64,000 nucleotides of DNA from Streptomyces sp. CB02923 (GTDB lineage Bacteria; Actinomycetota; Actinomycetes; Streptomycetales; Streptomycetaceae). Within the stretch, counting starts at the first letter, position 1; the number at the start of each line of letters is the position of its first letter. The notes beneath the pieces are model-generated. The model saw only the letters and a list, made by a program, of their open reading frames with translations. It searched no databases and was not told the DNA's origin. The stretch covers positions 995,775 through 1,059,774 of the forward strand of contig NZ_LWKZ01000001.1 in the NCBI RefSeq assembly GCF_001905005.1, read 5' to 3'. The position numbers and the translations under genes were made by a program. Below, piece after piece: positions 1 to 8,238 of this stretch.

Positions 1-251
1 TGCTGGAGGCCGTCCGCGACTTCCACGCCACGACCGGGGTACAGGTCGGTGTGAAGCCGGCCGGCGGCATCCGTACGACCAAGGACGCCATGAAGTACCT
101 GGTCATGGTCAACGAGACGCTGGGCGAGGAGTGGCTGACCGCGGACTGGTTCCGCTTCGGCGCCTCCAGCCTGCTCAACGACCTGCTGATGCAGCGCCAG
201 AAGCTCGGCACCGGCCGCTACTCCGGCCCCGACTACGTCACGGTGGACTGA
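1..251 (+). CDS. deoC: deoxyribose-phosphate aldolase, C-terminal fragment
   Basis: This is the last 82 codons of a DeoC aldolase; the frame opens at base 3 and the start lies outside the window. DeoC splits 2-deoxyribose-5-phosphate into glyceraldehyde-3-phosphate and acetaldehyde in deoxynucleoside catabolism. The motif VKPAGGIRT matches the conserved C-terminal VKxxGGIRT, whose lysine lies in the active site, and FGASSLLNDLL matches the usual C-terminal helix. The stop is only 4 bp before the aldehyde dehydrogenase start, so the two are very likely co-transcribed. That fits oxidation of the acetaldehyde released. Confidence 0.93.
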   Translation, partial: LEAVRDFHATTGVQVGVKPAGGIRTTKDAMKYLVMVNETLGEEWLTADWFRFGASSLLNDLLMQRQKLGTGRYSGPDYVTVD

Positions 252-255
252 ACCG

Positions 256-1692
256 ATGAGCTCAGCTTTTGCATACGCACCGGCGCCCGAGTCGCGCGCC
301 GTCGTCGACATCGCGCCGTCCTACGGCCTGTTCATCGACGGCGAGTTCACCGAGGCCGCGGGCGGCAAGGCCTTCAAGACCGTCTCGCCCGCGAACGAGG
401 AGGTCCTCTCCGAGGTCGCGCAGGCGGGCTCCGAGGACGTGGACCGCGCCGTCAAGGCCGCCCGCAAGGCGTTCGAGAAGTGGTCGGCACTGCCCGGCGC
501 CGAGCGCGCCAAGTACCTCTTCCGTATCGCCCGGATCATCCAGGAGCGCTCCCGCGAGCTGGCCGTCCTGGAGTCGCTGGACAACGGCAAGCCGATCCGC
601 GAGTCCCGCGACTCGGACCTGCCGCTGGTCGCCGCGCACTTCTTCTACTACGCCGGCTGGGCCGACAAGCTGGGCCACGCGGGCTACGGCGCCGACCCGA
701 AGCCGCTCGGCGTGGCCGGCCAGGTCATCCCGTGGAACTTCCCGCTGCTGATGCTGGCGTGGAAGATCGCCCCGGCGCTGGCCTGCGGCAACACCGTCGT
801 CCTCAAGCCCGCCGAGACCACGCCGCTGTCCGCGCTGTTCTTCGCGGACATCTGCCGCCAGGCGGGCCTGCCCAAGGGTGTCGTCAACATCCTGACCGGT
901 GACGGCTCGACCGGCGCCGAGCTGGTCGCGCACCCCGACATCAACAAGGTCGCGTTCACCGGCTCGACCGAGGTCGGCAAGGCCATCGCCCGTACCGTCG
1001 CCGGTACGGACAAGAAGCTCACCCTGGAGCTGGGCGGCAAGGCCGCGAACATCGTCTTCGACGACGCGCCCATCGACCAGGCCGTCGAGGGCATCGTCAA
1101 CGGCATCTTCTTCAACCAGGGCCACGTCTGCTGCGCGGGCTCGCGCCTGCTGGTGCAGGAGTCCGTGCAGGACGAGCTGCTGGACGCGCTCAAGCGCCGG
1201 ATGGGCACGCTGCGCGTCGGCGACCCGCTCGACAAGAACACCGACATCGGCGCCATCAACTCCGCCGAGCAGCTGGCCCGCATCAAGGCGCTGGCCGACG
1301 CGGGCGAGGCCGAGGGCGCCGAGCGCTGGGCCCCGGCCTGCGAACTGCCCGACGCGGGCTACTGGTTCGCGCCGACGCTGTTCACCGGCGTCACCCAGGC
1401 CCACCGGATCGCCCAGGAGGAGATCTTCGGGCCGGTGCTGTCGGTGCTCACCTTCCGTACGCCGGAAGAGGCGGTCGCCAAGGCCAACAACACCCCCTAC
1501 GGCCTGTCGGCGGGCGTCTGGTCGGAGAAGGGCTCGCGCATCCTGTGGATGGCGAGCAAGCTCCGGGCGGGCATCGTCTGGTCCAACACGTTCAACAAGT
1601 TCGACCCGGCCTCGCCGTTCGGCGGCTACAAGGAGTCGGGCTTCGGCCGCGAGGGCGGCCGGCACGGTCTGGAGGCGTACCTCAATGTCTGA
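256..1692 (+). CDS. aldehyde dehydrogenase (catalytic half of a split ALDH16-like pair)
   Basis: This is a 478-residue NAD(P)-dependent aldehyde dehydrogenase. Conserved residues are in place: the PWN asparagine at about 161, glutamate 258 in LELGGK, and the catalytic cysteine at about 292 in GHVCCAGS. The C-terminal FGGYKESGFGREGG motif is also present. It starts 4 bp after deoC and overlaps the next gene by 8 bp. Acetaldehyde from DeoC is the likely substrate, inferred from context. The next gene is a second, non-catalytic ALDH-like domain; together they resemble the two-domain bacterial ALDH16 proteins. Confidence 0.93.
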   Translation: MSSAFAYAPAPESRAVVDIAPSYGLFIDGEFTEAAGGKAFKTVSPANEEVLSEVAQAGSEDVDRAVKAARKAFEKWSALPGAERAKYLFRIARIIQERSRELAVLESLDNGKPIRESRDSDLPLVAAHFFYYAGWADKLGHAGYGADPKPLGVAGQVIPWNFPLLMLAWKIAPALACGNTVVLKPAETTPLSALFFADICRQAGLPKGVVNILTGDGSTGAELVAHPDINKVAFTGSTEVGKAIARTVAGTDKKLTLELGGKAANIVFDDAPIDQAVEGIVNGIFFNQGHVCCAGSRLLVQESVQDELLDALKRRMGTLRVGDPLDKNTDIGAINSAEQLARIKALADAGEAEGAERWAPACELPDAGYWFAPTLFTGVTQAHRIAQEEIFGPVLSVLTFRTPEEAVAKANNTPYGLSAGVWSEKGSRILWMASKLRAGIVWSNTFNKFDPASPFGGYKESGFGREGGRHGLEAYLNV

Positions 1693-2587
1693 TCGCTTGA
1701 GCGTTCTCAAGACCTACAAGCTGTACGTCGGGGGCAAGTTCCCCCGGTCCGAGAGCGGACGGGTGTACGAGGTGACCACAGCGACATCAGCCGCTGCCGC
1801 GGCGGGCAAGGGCAAGTGGCTCGCCAACGCGCCCCTGTCGTCCCGCAAGGACGCCCGGGACGCGGTCGTCGCGGCCCGCAAGGCGTTCGGCGGCTGGTCC
1901 GGCGCGACCGCGTACAACCGCGGCCAGATCCTCTACCGCGTCGCCGAGATGCTGGAGGGCCGCCGCGAGCAGTTCGCCGCGGAGGTCGCCGACGCCGAGG
2001 GCCTGCCGAAGGCCAAGGCCGCGGCGCAGGTGGACGCGGCGATCGACCGCTGGGTCTGGTACGCGGGCTGGTCCGACAAGGTCGCCCAGATCGCGGGCTC
2101 CGCGAACCCGGTCGCCGGGCCGTACTTCAACCTGTCCTCCCCGGAGCCGACCGGCGTGGTCGCCGTGCTGGCGCCGCAGGAGTCGTCCTTCCTCGGCCTG
2201 GTCTCGGTGATCGCCCCGGCGATCGTCACCGGCAACACGGTCGTGGTCGTCACGAGCGAGAAGTCGCCGCTGCCCGCGCTGTCGCTGGGTGAGGTGCTGG
2301 CCACCTCCGACCTGCCGGGCGGTGTGGTCAACGTGCTGTCCGGCCGCGTCAACGAGCTGGGCGGACCGCTCGCCGCGCACCAGGACGTCAACGCGATCGA
2401 CCTGGCGGGCGCCGCGGCCGACGCGGAGCTGGTCAAGGCGCTGGAGACGGCCGCGGCCGACAACCTCAAGCGCGTGCTGCGTCCACAGGCTGTGGACGGC
2501 GTCGCCGACTGGACCGCCGACCCCGGCACGGAACGGCTGCTGGCCTTCCTGGAGACGAAGACCGTCTGGCACCCGATGGGGGTCTGA
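1685..2587 (+). CDS. truncated aldehyde dehydrogenase-like protein, catalytically incompetent
   Basis: This 300-residue protein resembles only the N-terminal and cofactor-binding part of aldehyde dehydrogenases: SSRKDARDAVVAARKAFGGW, GNTVVVVTSEKSPLPAL, LPGGVVNVLSG. The PWN oxyanion segment is replaced by PQES. There is no ELGGK glutamate and no catalytic cysteine region. The ATG overlaps the stop of the upstream dehydrogenase, so translation is probably coupled. The second domain of ALDH16 enzymes is also non-catalytic, so I infer a partner subunit rather than a decaying gene. The reading frame is intact and codon use matches its neighbours. Confidence 0.88.
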   Translation: MSDRLSVLKTYKLYVGGKFPRSESGRVYEVTTATSAAAAAGKGKWLANAPLSSRKDARDAVVAARKAFGGWSGATAYNRGQILYRVAEMLEGRREQFAAEVADAEGLPKAKAAAQVDAAIDRWVWYAGWSDKVAQIAGSANPVAGPYFNLSSPEPTGVVAVLAPQESSFLGLVSVIAPAIVTGNTVVVVTSEKSPLPALSLGEVLATSDLPGGVVNVLSGRVNELGGPLAAHQDVNAIDLAGAAADAELVKALETAAADNLKRVLRPQAVDGVADWTADPGTERLLAFLETKTVWHPMGV

Positions 2588-2596
2588 CCCCCCGGC

Positions 2597-2662
2597 CCGC
2601 GGGCGTCCGCGCCCGCGGTGACACGCCTCCGCCCGCCCTCGTCCGTCCACGAGGGCGGGCGG
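2597..2662. terminator. two stem-loops between convergent genes
   Basis: A 9-bp perfect stem (2597-2605 with 2610-2618) is followed by a 14-bp perfect GC-rich stem (2629-2642 with 2649-2662, 6-nt loop). They lie between the dehydrogenase stop and the end of the convergent small secreted gene. This fits a bidirectional factor-independent terminator of the U-tract-less kind common in Streptomyces. Confidence 0.7.
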
Positions 2663-2690
2663 TCCGCTGTCCGCCCGGTGCCCGCCGCCC

Positions 2691-3089
2691 TCAACCGGGC
2701 AGCAGACCCACGACCTTGCCCACCAGCGGCAGGTCCTGCAGCGCGGCGCCGCCCGCGATCGGGTCCGTGACGATGCCCGTGGTCAGCGGCTTGAAGTCGG
2801 CGATCTGCGTGCCGATCTTGTTGGTCAGCGGGTCCGCCGCGGTCCCGGCCAGCGGATCCAGCTTGAGCTTCTTGACGGGGCCGATACTGCCCGCCAGGGC
2901 ATGCCCCAGCGCATCGGTCAGGGCCTGGGCCGTCTGGGCCGCGCGGTTGTCGTGCTCGGGGGCGGTCGCGGCCGCCGGCGCCGTACCGGCCGCCGCGAGG
3001 GCGGCGCCGGCCGCCGAGAGCGCCAGCCCGACGCGCACCACCGAACGCGGTACGCGGCGCCGGTGCCGGAGATGAGCGTATGAGGCCAT
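2691..3089 (-). CDS. small secreted protein
   Basis: This is a 132-residue protein with an Arg-rich N-terminus (HLRHRRRVPRSVVR), then a hydrophobic alanine-rich stretch ending near TAPAAATA, which is a probable Sec signal peptide. The mature part has no cysteine and no recognised catalytic motif. It contains repeated short hydrophobic pieces (LDPLAGTAADPLTNKIG, LPLVGKVVGLLPG). I chose ATG 3089, although the frame is open further upstream, because it gives a clean signal peptide and follows GGCAGGTGG. Function unknown. It resembles the small secreted protein at 9841-10110 in composition and C-terminus. Confidence 0.72.
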   Translation of the reverse strand: MASYAHLRHRRRVPRSVVRVGLALSAAGAALAAAGTAPAAATAPEHDNRAAQTAQALTDALGHALAGSIGPVKKLKLDPLAGTAADPLTNKIGTQIADFKPLTTGIVTDPIAGGAALQDLPLVGKVVGLLPG

Positions 3090-3228
3090 GTGCCACCTGC
3101 CTGTGTGTCGTGACGTGACGACATTTGAGTAATCGAACGATCGCTTAGCGTAGTTGAGTGGTGCCGGGGCATTCCAGTGCGGGCGCGCCGGGTAACCCTC
3201 TCGGCCCAATGCGCGACAATGGCTCCCC

Positions 3229-3921
3229 GTGAGCTCCCACACCGCCGCCCGGCCGCCCGCCGCCCGGGTCGTCCTGCTGACCGGCCCCTCCGGCTCCGGC
3301 AAGTCGTCCCTCGCCGCCCGCAGTGGCCTGCCCGTGCTCAACCTCGACGACTTCTACAAGGAGGCCACGGACCCGACGCTGCCGCCGCTTCCCGACGGCG
3401 GCGGCGCCGACTGGGACTCACCGCTGTCGTGGGACGCCACCGCCGCCGTCGCCGCGATCGAGGAACTGTGCCGTACGGGACGTACGGCCGTACCGGTGTA
3501 CGACATCGCCGCGAGCGCACGGACCGGCGAAACGGTTCTGGAACGGGGCGAGGCGCCCCTGTTCGTCGCGGAGGGCATCTTCGCCGCGGACATCGTCGAG
3601 CAGTGCCGTACGGCGGGCCTGCTGGCCGACGCGCTGTGCCTGCGCGGCCGCCCCGCCACGACCTTCCGGCGGCGGCTGGCCCGCGACCTGCGCGAGGGCC
3701 GCAAGCCGGTCCCGTACCTGCTGCGGCGCGGTCTGCGCCTGCTGCGCGCCGAACGCGCGATCGTCGCCCGGCACGCCGCGCTGGGCGCCCATCCGTGCGC
3801 GAAGCCGGAGGCGCTGGCGCGGATCGCCGCGGCGCGGAACGCGGGTGCGCAGGCCGCTCAGGAAGTGCAGGGCACCGAGGGCGCACCGGCCTCGGCGACC
3901 CCCAGGGAAGTCTGCGCCTGA
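3229..3921 (+). CDS. udk: uridine kinase family protein
   Basis: This 230-residue P-loop kinase has Walker A GPSGSGKSS at about residues 19-27. LNLDDFYKE follows, the acidic substrate-binding segment typical of uridine kinases. WDSPLSWD and VPVYDIAAS match the later nucleoside-binding elements. It phosphorylates uridine or cytidine to the monophosphate in salvage. The start is GTG 3229. The C-terminal 35 residues or so are low complexity. It is monocistronic here, but the surrounding region holds several other nucleoside genes. Confidence 0.85.
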   Translation: MSSHTAARPPAARVVLLTGPSGSGKSSLAARSGLPVLNLDDFYKEATDPTLPPLPDGGGADWDSPLSWDATAAVAAIEELCRTGRTAVPVYDIAASARTGETVLERGEAPLFVAEGIFAADIVEQCRTAGLLADALCLRGRPATTFRRRLARDLREGRKPVPYLLRRGLRLLRAERAIVARHAALGAHPCAKPEALARIAAARNAGAQAAQEVQGTEGAPASATPREVCA

Positions 3922-3970
3922 ACGGCGCAGGTCCGTACGGTGCGGGCTCGCGCGTCGCGGGTCCGCACGA

Positions 3971-4054
3971 CGAAGGAACGGCCCCGCACGGCGAAGGAGC
4001 GGGGCCGCACCGCGAAGGAACGGCCCCGCACGGCAAAGGAGCGGATTCGCGCCG
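3971..4054. repeat. four tandem 21-bp units
   Basis: Four contiguous 21-bp units start at 3971, 3992, 4013 and 4034, each beginning CGAAGGA or CAAAGGA. Units 1 and 3 are identical, unit 2 has its GGCCCC core changed to GGGGCC, and unit 4 is more diverged. They fill the space between udk and the end of sigQ. Function unknown; the palindromic GGCCCC/GGGGCC parts could pair with each other in RNA. Confidence 0.8.
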
Positions 4055-4127
4055 TACCCCCCGGCCGGCCGAACCCGCTCCTCGTTTCCCCCGTGTCCCC
4101 CCTCGGTTCCCCCCGCTTTCCCCGCCC

Positions 4128-4928
4128 TCAGGCCACCAGCTCGCCGAAGGACTCCTGCTCGTCACGGCCGAAGCTGAGGACCTCGTCCTCGCGCAGCCGG
4201 CGCAGCGAGCGCCAGATGCTGGACTTCACCGTGCCGACACTGATGTCGAGGATGTCCGCGATCTCCGGGTCCGTGCGGCCCTCGTAGTACCGCAGCACCA
4301 GCATCGTGCGCTGCGTCTCGGGCAGCCGGGCCAGCGCCTGCCACAGCACCGCGCGCAGCTCCGTGCCGCGCATCGCGTCCGCGTCACCGACCGTCTCCGG
4401 CAGCTCCTCGGTCGGGTACTCGTTCAGCTTGCGGCGGCGCCACGCGCTGATGTGCAGGTTGGTCATCGTGCGGCGCAGGTAGCCGCCCAGCGCCGCCTTG
4501 TCGCTGATCCGGTCCCACGCCCGGTAGGTCGAGAACAGCGCGCTCTGCAGCAGGTCCTCGGCCTCGAAGCGGTCACCGGTCAGGTGGTAGGCGGTGGCGT
4601 ACAGGGAAGCGCGGCGCTCCTGGACGTAGGCGGTGAACGCCGCGGCGGCGTCCCCCGTTTCTCCCGCCTGCGACGCGGTGCGCCGTTCCCCCGTGCCTTC
4701 CTTGTACGCCGGCCCCCCGGCGGAACCGCCGTTCCCCCCGTCGGTCCCCCCGTGTCCCCCGTCGTGCTGCGTCATCGCGTCGATCGCGACCATGTAAGGG
4801 ATGCGATGACGTCCGGTGCCGCGAGCGCACCCCCGCCCGCCCACGGCACCGGACTTCTCGGCGGTCCGCCCGACATCGTGCAGACGCGTGATGACTGCGC
4901 TGGTAGTGGTGCTGTGCAGTGTGTTCAT
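4128..4928 (-). CDS. sigQ: SigE-family ECF RNA polymerase sigma factor SigQ
   Basis: This 266-residue group 4 sigma factor has region 2 around FTAYVQERRASLYATAYHLTGDRFEAEDLLQ-type sequence (residues ~100-170) and region 4 with LPETQRTMLVLRYYEG and a helix-turn-helix around ISVGTVKSSIWRSL. It is divergent from afsQ1/afsQ2, the arrangement known for sigQ in S. coelicolor, where SigQ and AfsQ1/Q2 together tune antibiotic production and nitrogen responses. About 75 residues before region 2 are Gly/Asp-rich and probably disordered. I kept the ATG at 4928 because the MNTLHSTTTSAVITRLHDV N-terminus is typical of the family. Confidence 0.9.
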   Translation of the reverse strand: MNTLHSTTTSAVITRLHDVGRTAEKSGAVGGRGCARGTGRHRIPYMVAIDAMTQHDGGHGGTDGGNGGSAGGPAYKEGTGERRTASQAGETGDAAAAFTAYVQERRASLYATAYHLTGDRFEAEDLLQSALFSTYRAWDRISDKAALGGYLRRTMTNLHISAWRRRKLNEYPTEELPETVGDADAMRGTELRAVLWQALARLPETQRTMLVLRYYEGRTDPEIADILDISVGTVKSSIWRSLRRLREDEVLSFGRDEQESFGELVA

Positions 4929-5012
4929 CGCGCGCCCCCGTTCGGTAGACCCTGCTTGGTTCGTGATGAGGAAAAGCCTGCCGGAGCAGTTTCATGACGC
5001 TGTCTGCCGTCT

Positions 5013-5028
5013 GTCACAGCCCTGTCAC
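5013..5028. promoter_or_regulatory. AfsQ1-type binding box (GTCAC-N6-GTCAC)
   Basis: GTCAC at 5013-5017 and GTCAC at 5024-5028 are separated by six bases, exactly matching the GTnAC-n6-GTnAC pattern reported for AfsQ1 in S. coelicolor. It lies in the 180-bp gap between divergent sigQ and afsQ1, 85 bp upstream of sigQ and 82 bp upstream of afsQ1. One site could control both directions. Confidence 0.75.
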
Positions 5029-5109
5029 AGCGGGAGGGTCGGGGCGTGGACACCGCCCGGACACCGTGCAGGTCGAAGTCCTGGTCCCCCATGGGCCAGA
5101 ATGGCCGGT

Positions 5110-5787
5110 GTGCCTTTCCTGTTGCTGATCGAGGACGACGACGCCATCCGCACGGCCCTCGAACTCTCCCTGTCGCGCCAAGGTCACCGTGTGGTGACCG
5201 CGGCGACGGGCGAGGACGGCCTGAAACTGCTGCGCGAGCAGCGCCCGGACCTGATCGTGCTGGACGTGATGCTGCCGGGCATCGACGGTTTCGAGGTGTG
5301 CCGGCGGATCAGGCGTACGGACCAGTTGCCCATCATCCTGCTGACCGCGCGCAACGACGACATCGACGTGGTGGTCGGGCTGGAGTCCGGCGCGGACGAC
5401 TACGTGGTCAAGCCGGTGCAGGGGCGGGTGCTGGACGCCCGGATCAGGGCCGTGCTGCGGCGCGGGGAGCGCGAGTCCAACGACGCGGCGACATTCGGTT
5501 CCCTGGTCATCGACCGCTCGGCCATGACCGTCACCAAGAACGGCGAGGACCTGCAACTGACACCCACCGAGCTGCGCTTGCTGCTGGAGCTGAGCCGCCG
5601 CCCCGGGCAGGCGCTGTCCCGGCAGCAGCTGCTGCGGCTGGTGTGGGAGCACGACTACCTGGGTGACTCGCGCCTGGTGGACGCGTGTGTGCAGCGGCTG
5701 CGCGCGAAGGTGGAGGACGTGCCGTCCTCGCCGACCCTGATCCGTACGGTCCGCGGTGTCGGCTACCGGCTGGACACCCCGCAGTGA
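5110..5787 (+). CDS. afsQ1: OmpR-family response regulator AfsQ1
   Basis: This 225-residue regulator has a receiver domain with acidic residues 9-11 (IEDDD), phosphoacceptor Asp52 in LIVLDVMLPG and Lys101 in YVVKPV. The C-terminal winged helix includes LTPTELRLLLELSRRPGQ and RTVRGVGYRLD. I prefer GTG 5110, giving VPFLLLIEDDD; ATG 5101 in the same frame adds three residues. The stop overlaps the afsQ2 GTG. AfsQ1 is known as a pleiotropic regulator of secondary metabolism, development and nitrogen genes. Confidence 0.93.
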   Translation: MPFLLLIEDDDAIRTALELSLSRQGHRVVTAATGEDGLKLLREQRPDLIVLDVMLPGIDGFEVCRRIRRTDQLPIILLTARNDDIDVVVGLESGADDYVVKPVQGRVLDARIRAVLRRGERESNDAATFGSLVIDRSAMTVTKNGEDLQLTPTELRLLLELSRRPGQALSRQQLLRLVWEHDYLGDSRLVDACVQRLRAKVEDVPSSPTLIRTVRGVGYRLDTPQ

Positions 5788-7517
5788 CACAGGACGCGGC
5801 GGGCCGTACGGGCGCCGAAGCGGCCGGTGACGGCGAGGGCGCGCCGGAGCGGCCCTCCTCCTTCGCCCGGCGGTGCGTGCGGGCGCTCGGCCTGCTGCGC
5901 TGGACCAGTCTGCGGCTGCGGCTGGTCTTCGTCTTCGCGCTGGTCGCGCTGACCGCGGCGGTCTCCGCCTCCGGCATCGCGTACTGGCTCAACCGCAACA
6001 CCGTGCTGGACCGCACCCAGAACTCCGCCCTCAACGACTTCCGCAAGTCGCTGGAGGACAGCACCCGTTCGCTGCCGCTGCGCCCGCGGTGCGCGGAGCT
6101 GGACGACGCTGCCCGGCAGATGGCGGGCGGGCCGCAGAACTACGCCGTCCTGCTGGTCACGCAGGGCAGCGAGGGCAAGCAGTGCGTCGCGTCCACCGAC
6201 AAGGACCTCTTCACGCTCCCGATGGTGCCCCGGGCTCTTCAGACGGCGGTCAACGAGAAGCGGTCGCTGGACGAGGGCAACCGCGTCCCGTACCACATGT
6301 ACTGGCAGCGCAAGGAGCTGCACGAGACCCCGTACCTCGTCGCCGGGGCCCGGATGAACGGCGGCGGCCCCACCGGCTACATGCTCAAGTCGCTCGCCAC
6401 CGAGCGGCAGGACCTCAACTCGCTGGCCTGGTCGCTGGGGATCGCCACCGCGCTGGCGCTGGTCGGCTCGGCGCTGCTCGCGCAGGCCGCCGCGACCACC
6501 GTGCTGCGGCCCGTGCAGCGCCTGGGCCACGCGGCCCGGCAGCTGGGCGAGGGGCGGCTGGACACCCGGCTGCGGGTGACCGGCACCGACGAACTCGCCG
6601 ACCTCTCGCGCACCTTCAACCGGACGGCCGAACGCCTGGAGCTGCGGGTCGAGGAGCTGAGCGGCCGCGAGGCGTCCTCGCGCCGCTTCGTCGCCGACAT
6701 GTCGCACGAGCTGCGCACGCCGCTGACGGCGATCACGGCGGTCACCGAGGTGCTGGAGGAAGAGGAGGACTCCCTCGACCCGATGATCGCGCCCGCGGTG
6801 AAGCTCGTGGTCAGCGAGACCCGGCGGCTGAACGACCTGGTGGAGAACCTGATGGAGGTCACCCGCTTCGACGCCGGGACGGCGCGCCTGGTGCAGGACG
6901 AGGTGGACGTCGCGGACCAGGTGACCGCGTGCATCGACGCGCGGGCCTGGCTGGACGCGGTCGAGCTGGACGCCGAGCGCGGCATCGTGGCCCGCCTGGA
7001 CCCGCGCCGCCTCGACGTCATCCTCGCCAACCTCATCGGCAACGCCCTCAAGCACGGCGGCTCGCCGGTCCGGGTGTCGGTCCGCACCGAGGCCACGCCG
7101 GACGGCGAGGACCTGCTCATCCGGGTACGCGACCACGGGCCCGGCATCCCGCAGGAGGTCCTGCCGCACGTCTTCGACCGCTTCTACAAGGCGAGCGCGT
7201 CCCGGCCGCGGTCGGAGGGCAGCGGCCTGGGCCTGTCGATCGCCCTGGAGAACGCGCACATCCACGGCGGTGAGATCACGGCCGCGAACTCGGCGGAGGG
7301 CGGCGCGGTCTTCACCCTGCGGCTGCCGGTGGGCACCTCGGGCACGGCGGAGGACGGGCCGGACGAGGAGCCCGGCGAGGACCGGGGCCGCGGCCACGGC
7401 GAGGCGCGGGGGGACGCGGGCACGGCCCCGGGCGCGGCGACGGACACCGGCACCGGCCGGGACAACGGCACCGGCAGGGATGCGGGCTCCGGCACGGAAG
7501 GCGGTGACGGCCGATGA
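5784..7517 (+). CDS. afsQ2: sensor histidine kinase AfsQ2
   Basis: The predicted membrane-bound kinase has 577 residues. It has an N-terminal membrane segment near residues 45-65, an extracytoplasmic sensor region, a second membrane segment near 220-240, a HAMP domain, and a dimerisation domain with His308 in DMSHELRTPL. The ATPase domain has LANLIGNALKHGG, VRDHGPGIP and GSGLGLSIA. GTG 5784 overlaps the afsQ1 stop (GTGA). The last 55 residues or so are an unusual Gly/Asp/Glu/Thr-rich tail, probably disordered. It should phosphorylate AfsQ1. Confidence 0.93.
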   Translation: MTQDAAGRTGAEAAGDGEGAPERPSSFARRCVRALGLLRWTSLRLRLVFVFALVALTAAVSASGIAYWLNRNTVLDRTQNSALNDFRKSLEDSTRSLPLRPRCAELDDAARQMAGGPQNYAVLLVTQGSEGKQCVASTDKDLFTLPMVPRALQTAVNEKRSLDEGNRVPYHMYWQRKELHETPYLVAGARMNGGGPTGYMLKSLATERQDLNSLAWSLGIATALALVGSALLAQAAATTVLRPVQRLGHAARQLGEGRLDTRLRVTGTDELADLSRTFNRTAERLELRVEELSGREASSRRFVADMSHELRTPLTAITAVTEVLEEEEDSLDPMIAPAVKLVVSETRRLNDLVENLMEVTRFDAGTARLVQDEVDVADQVTACIDARAWLDAVELDAERGIVARLDPRRLDVILANLIGNALKHGGSPVRVSVRTEATPDGEDLLIRVRDHGPGIPQEVLPHVFDRFYKASASRPRSEGSGLGLSIALENAHIHGGEITAANSAEGGAVFTLRLPVGTSGTAEDGPDEEPGEDRGRGHGEARGDAGTAPGAATDTGTGRDNGTGRDAGSGTEGGDGR

Positions 7518-8173
7518 CGCGGCGCACCCGTACCCGGCCCACGCCCCGTACCCGTCCCCGTACGCTCACGCCCCGGCGCCGGGCCGCCGCGCTGGCGGCC
7601 GTGGCCCTGGGCGCCCTCGTGCCGGCCCTCGCGAGCTGCGGTATCCGCGGGACGTCCGTGCCGGTGGACGCCGGGGGCGCGCCCTCCCGGGTCAGCTGCA
7701 AGGTTCCTGCGGGCTCGGTGGCCCCGGCCCTGCCCGACGGCTCGCGGGTCACGGTCTACCTGGAGTGCAGCTCGGCGCTGGCGCCGGTGGAGCGGACCGC
7801 GACGTACCCGAAGCAGCAGCCCGCGGGCCGTCTCCAGACGGCCCGCGCCCTGCTGGACCAGCTCCAGCAGCAGCCGGGGCCCGTCGAGGAGCAGGCCGGT
7901 TTCAGTACGGCGGTCCCCGAGGACCTGGAGCTGTCCGGTCCGCGCGCGGGCGATCCCGCGGGCACGCTGCGGCTGAGTGCGCGGCCGGAGGACCTGCCGT
8001 CCTTCGCGCTGGCCCAGATCGTGTGCACGTTCGGCGAGAGCACGGCACTGGACCGTACGCACGCCGCGGTGCTCGGCGGGCCCGGCGACAGCCGCCCGCA
8101 GCGGTACCCCTGCTCGGCCGAGGTGCGCGCCCATCCGGACAGTGTGCTGAGCACCGGCTCGGACGTCCCGTAA
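7514..8173 (+). CDS. AfsQ-operon lipoprotein
   Basis: This 219-residue protein starts in an ATGA overlap with afsQ2. It has a strongly basic N-terminus, a hydrophobic stretch and a lipobox LASC with Cys42, indicating a membrane-anchored lipoprotein. A GerMN-like region follows. In S. coelicolor the third gene of the afsQ operon is also a lipoprotein. I infer that it modulates AfsQ2 sensing at the membrane, much as CseA does for CseC. The tight coupling to the kinase gene supports this, but no direct functional motif is visible. Confidence 0.85.
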   Translation: MTRRTRTRPTPRTRPRTLTPRRRAAALAAVALGALVPALASCGIRGTSVPVDAGGAPSRVSCKVPAGSVAPALPDGSRVTVYLECSSALAPVERTATYPKQQPAGRLQTARALLDQLQQQPGPVEEQAGFSTAVPEDLELSGPRAGDPAGTLRLSARPEDLPSFALAQIVCTFGESTALDRTHAAVLGGPGDSRPQRYPCSAEVRAHPDSVLSTGSDVP

Positions 8174-8238
8174 CGCCGGGCTGCCCGCCGCTCCGTAGGC
8201 ACCGGCCCGGCGGTACGGGCTCCCGGCGGTACGGGCCG

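Noticed and set aside
1816..3096. Alternative reading frames overlapping the second ALDH-like gene
   Set aside because: Only the frame 1685-2587 shows ALDH similarity and coupling to the upstream gene.
8184..8238. Repeated CCGGCGGTACGGGC in the gap between the AfsQ lipoprotein and DUF4333 genes
   Set aside because: Two short copies in a convergent gap; no strong dyad or context to give it a role.
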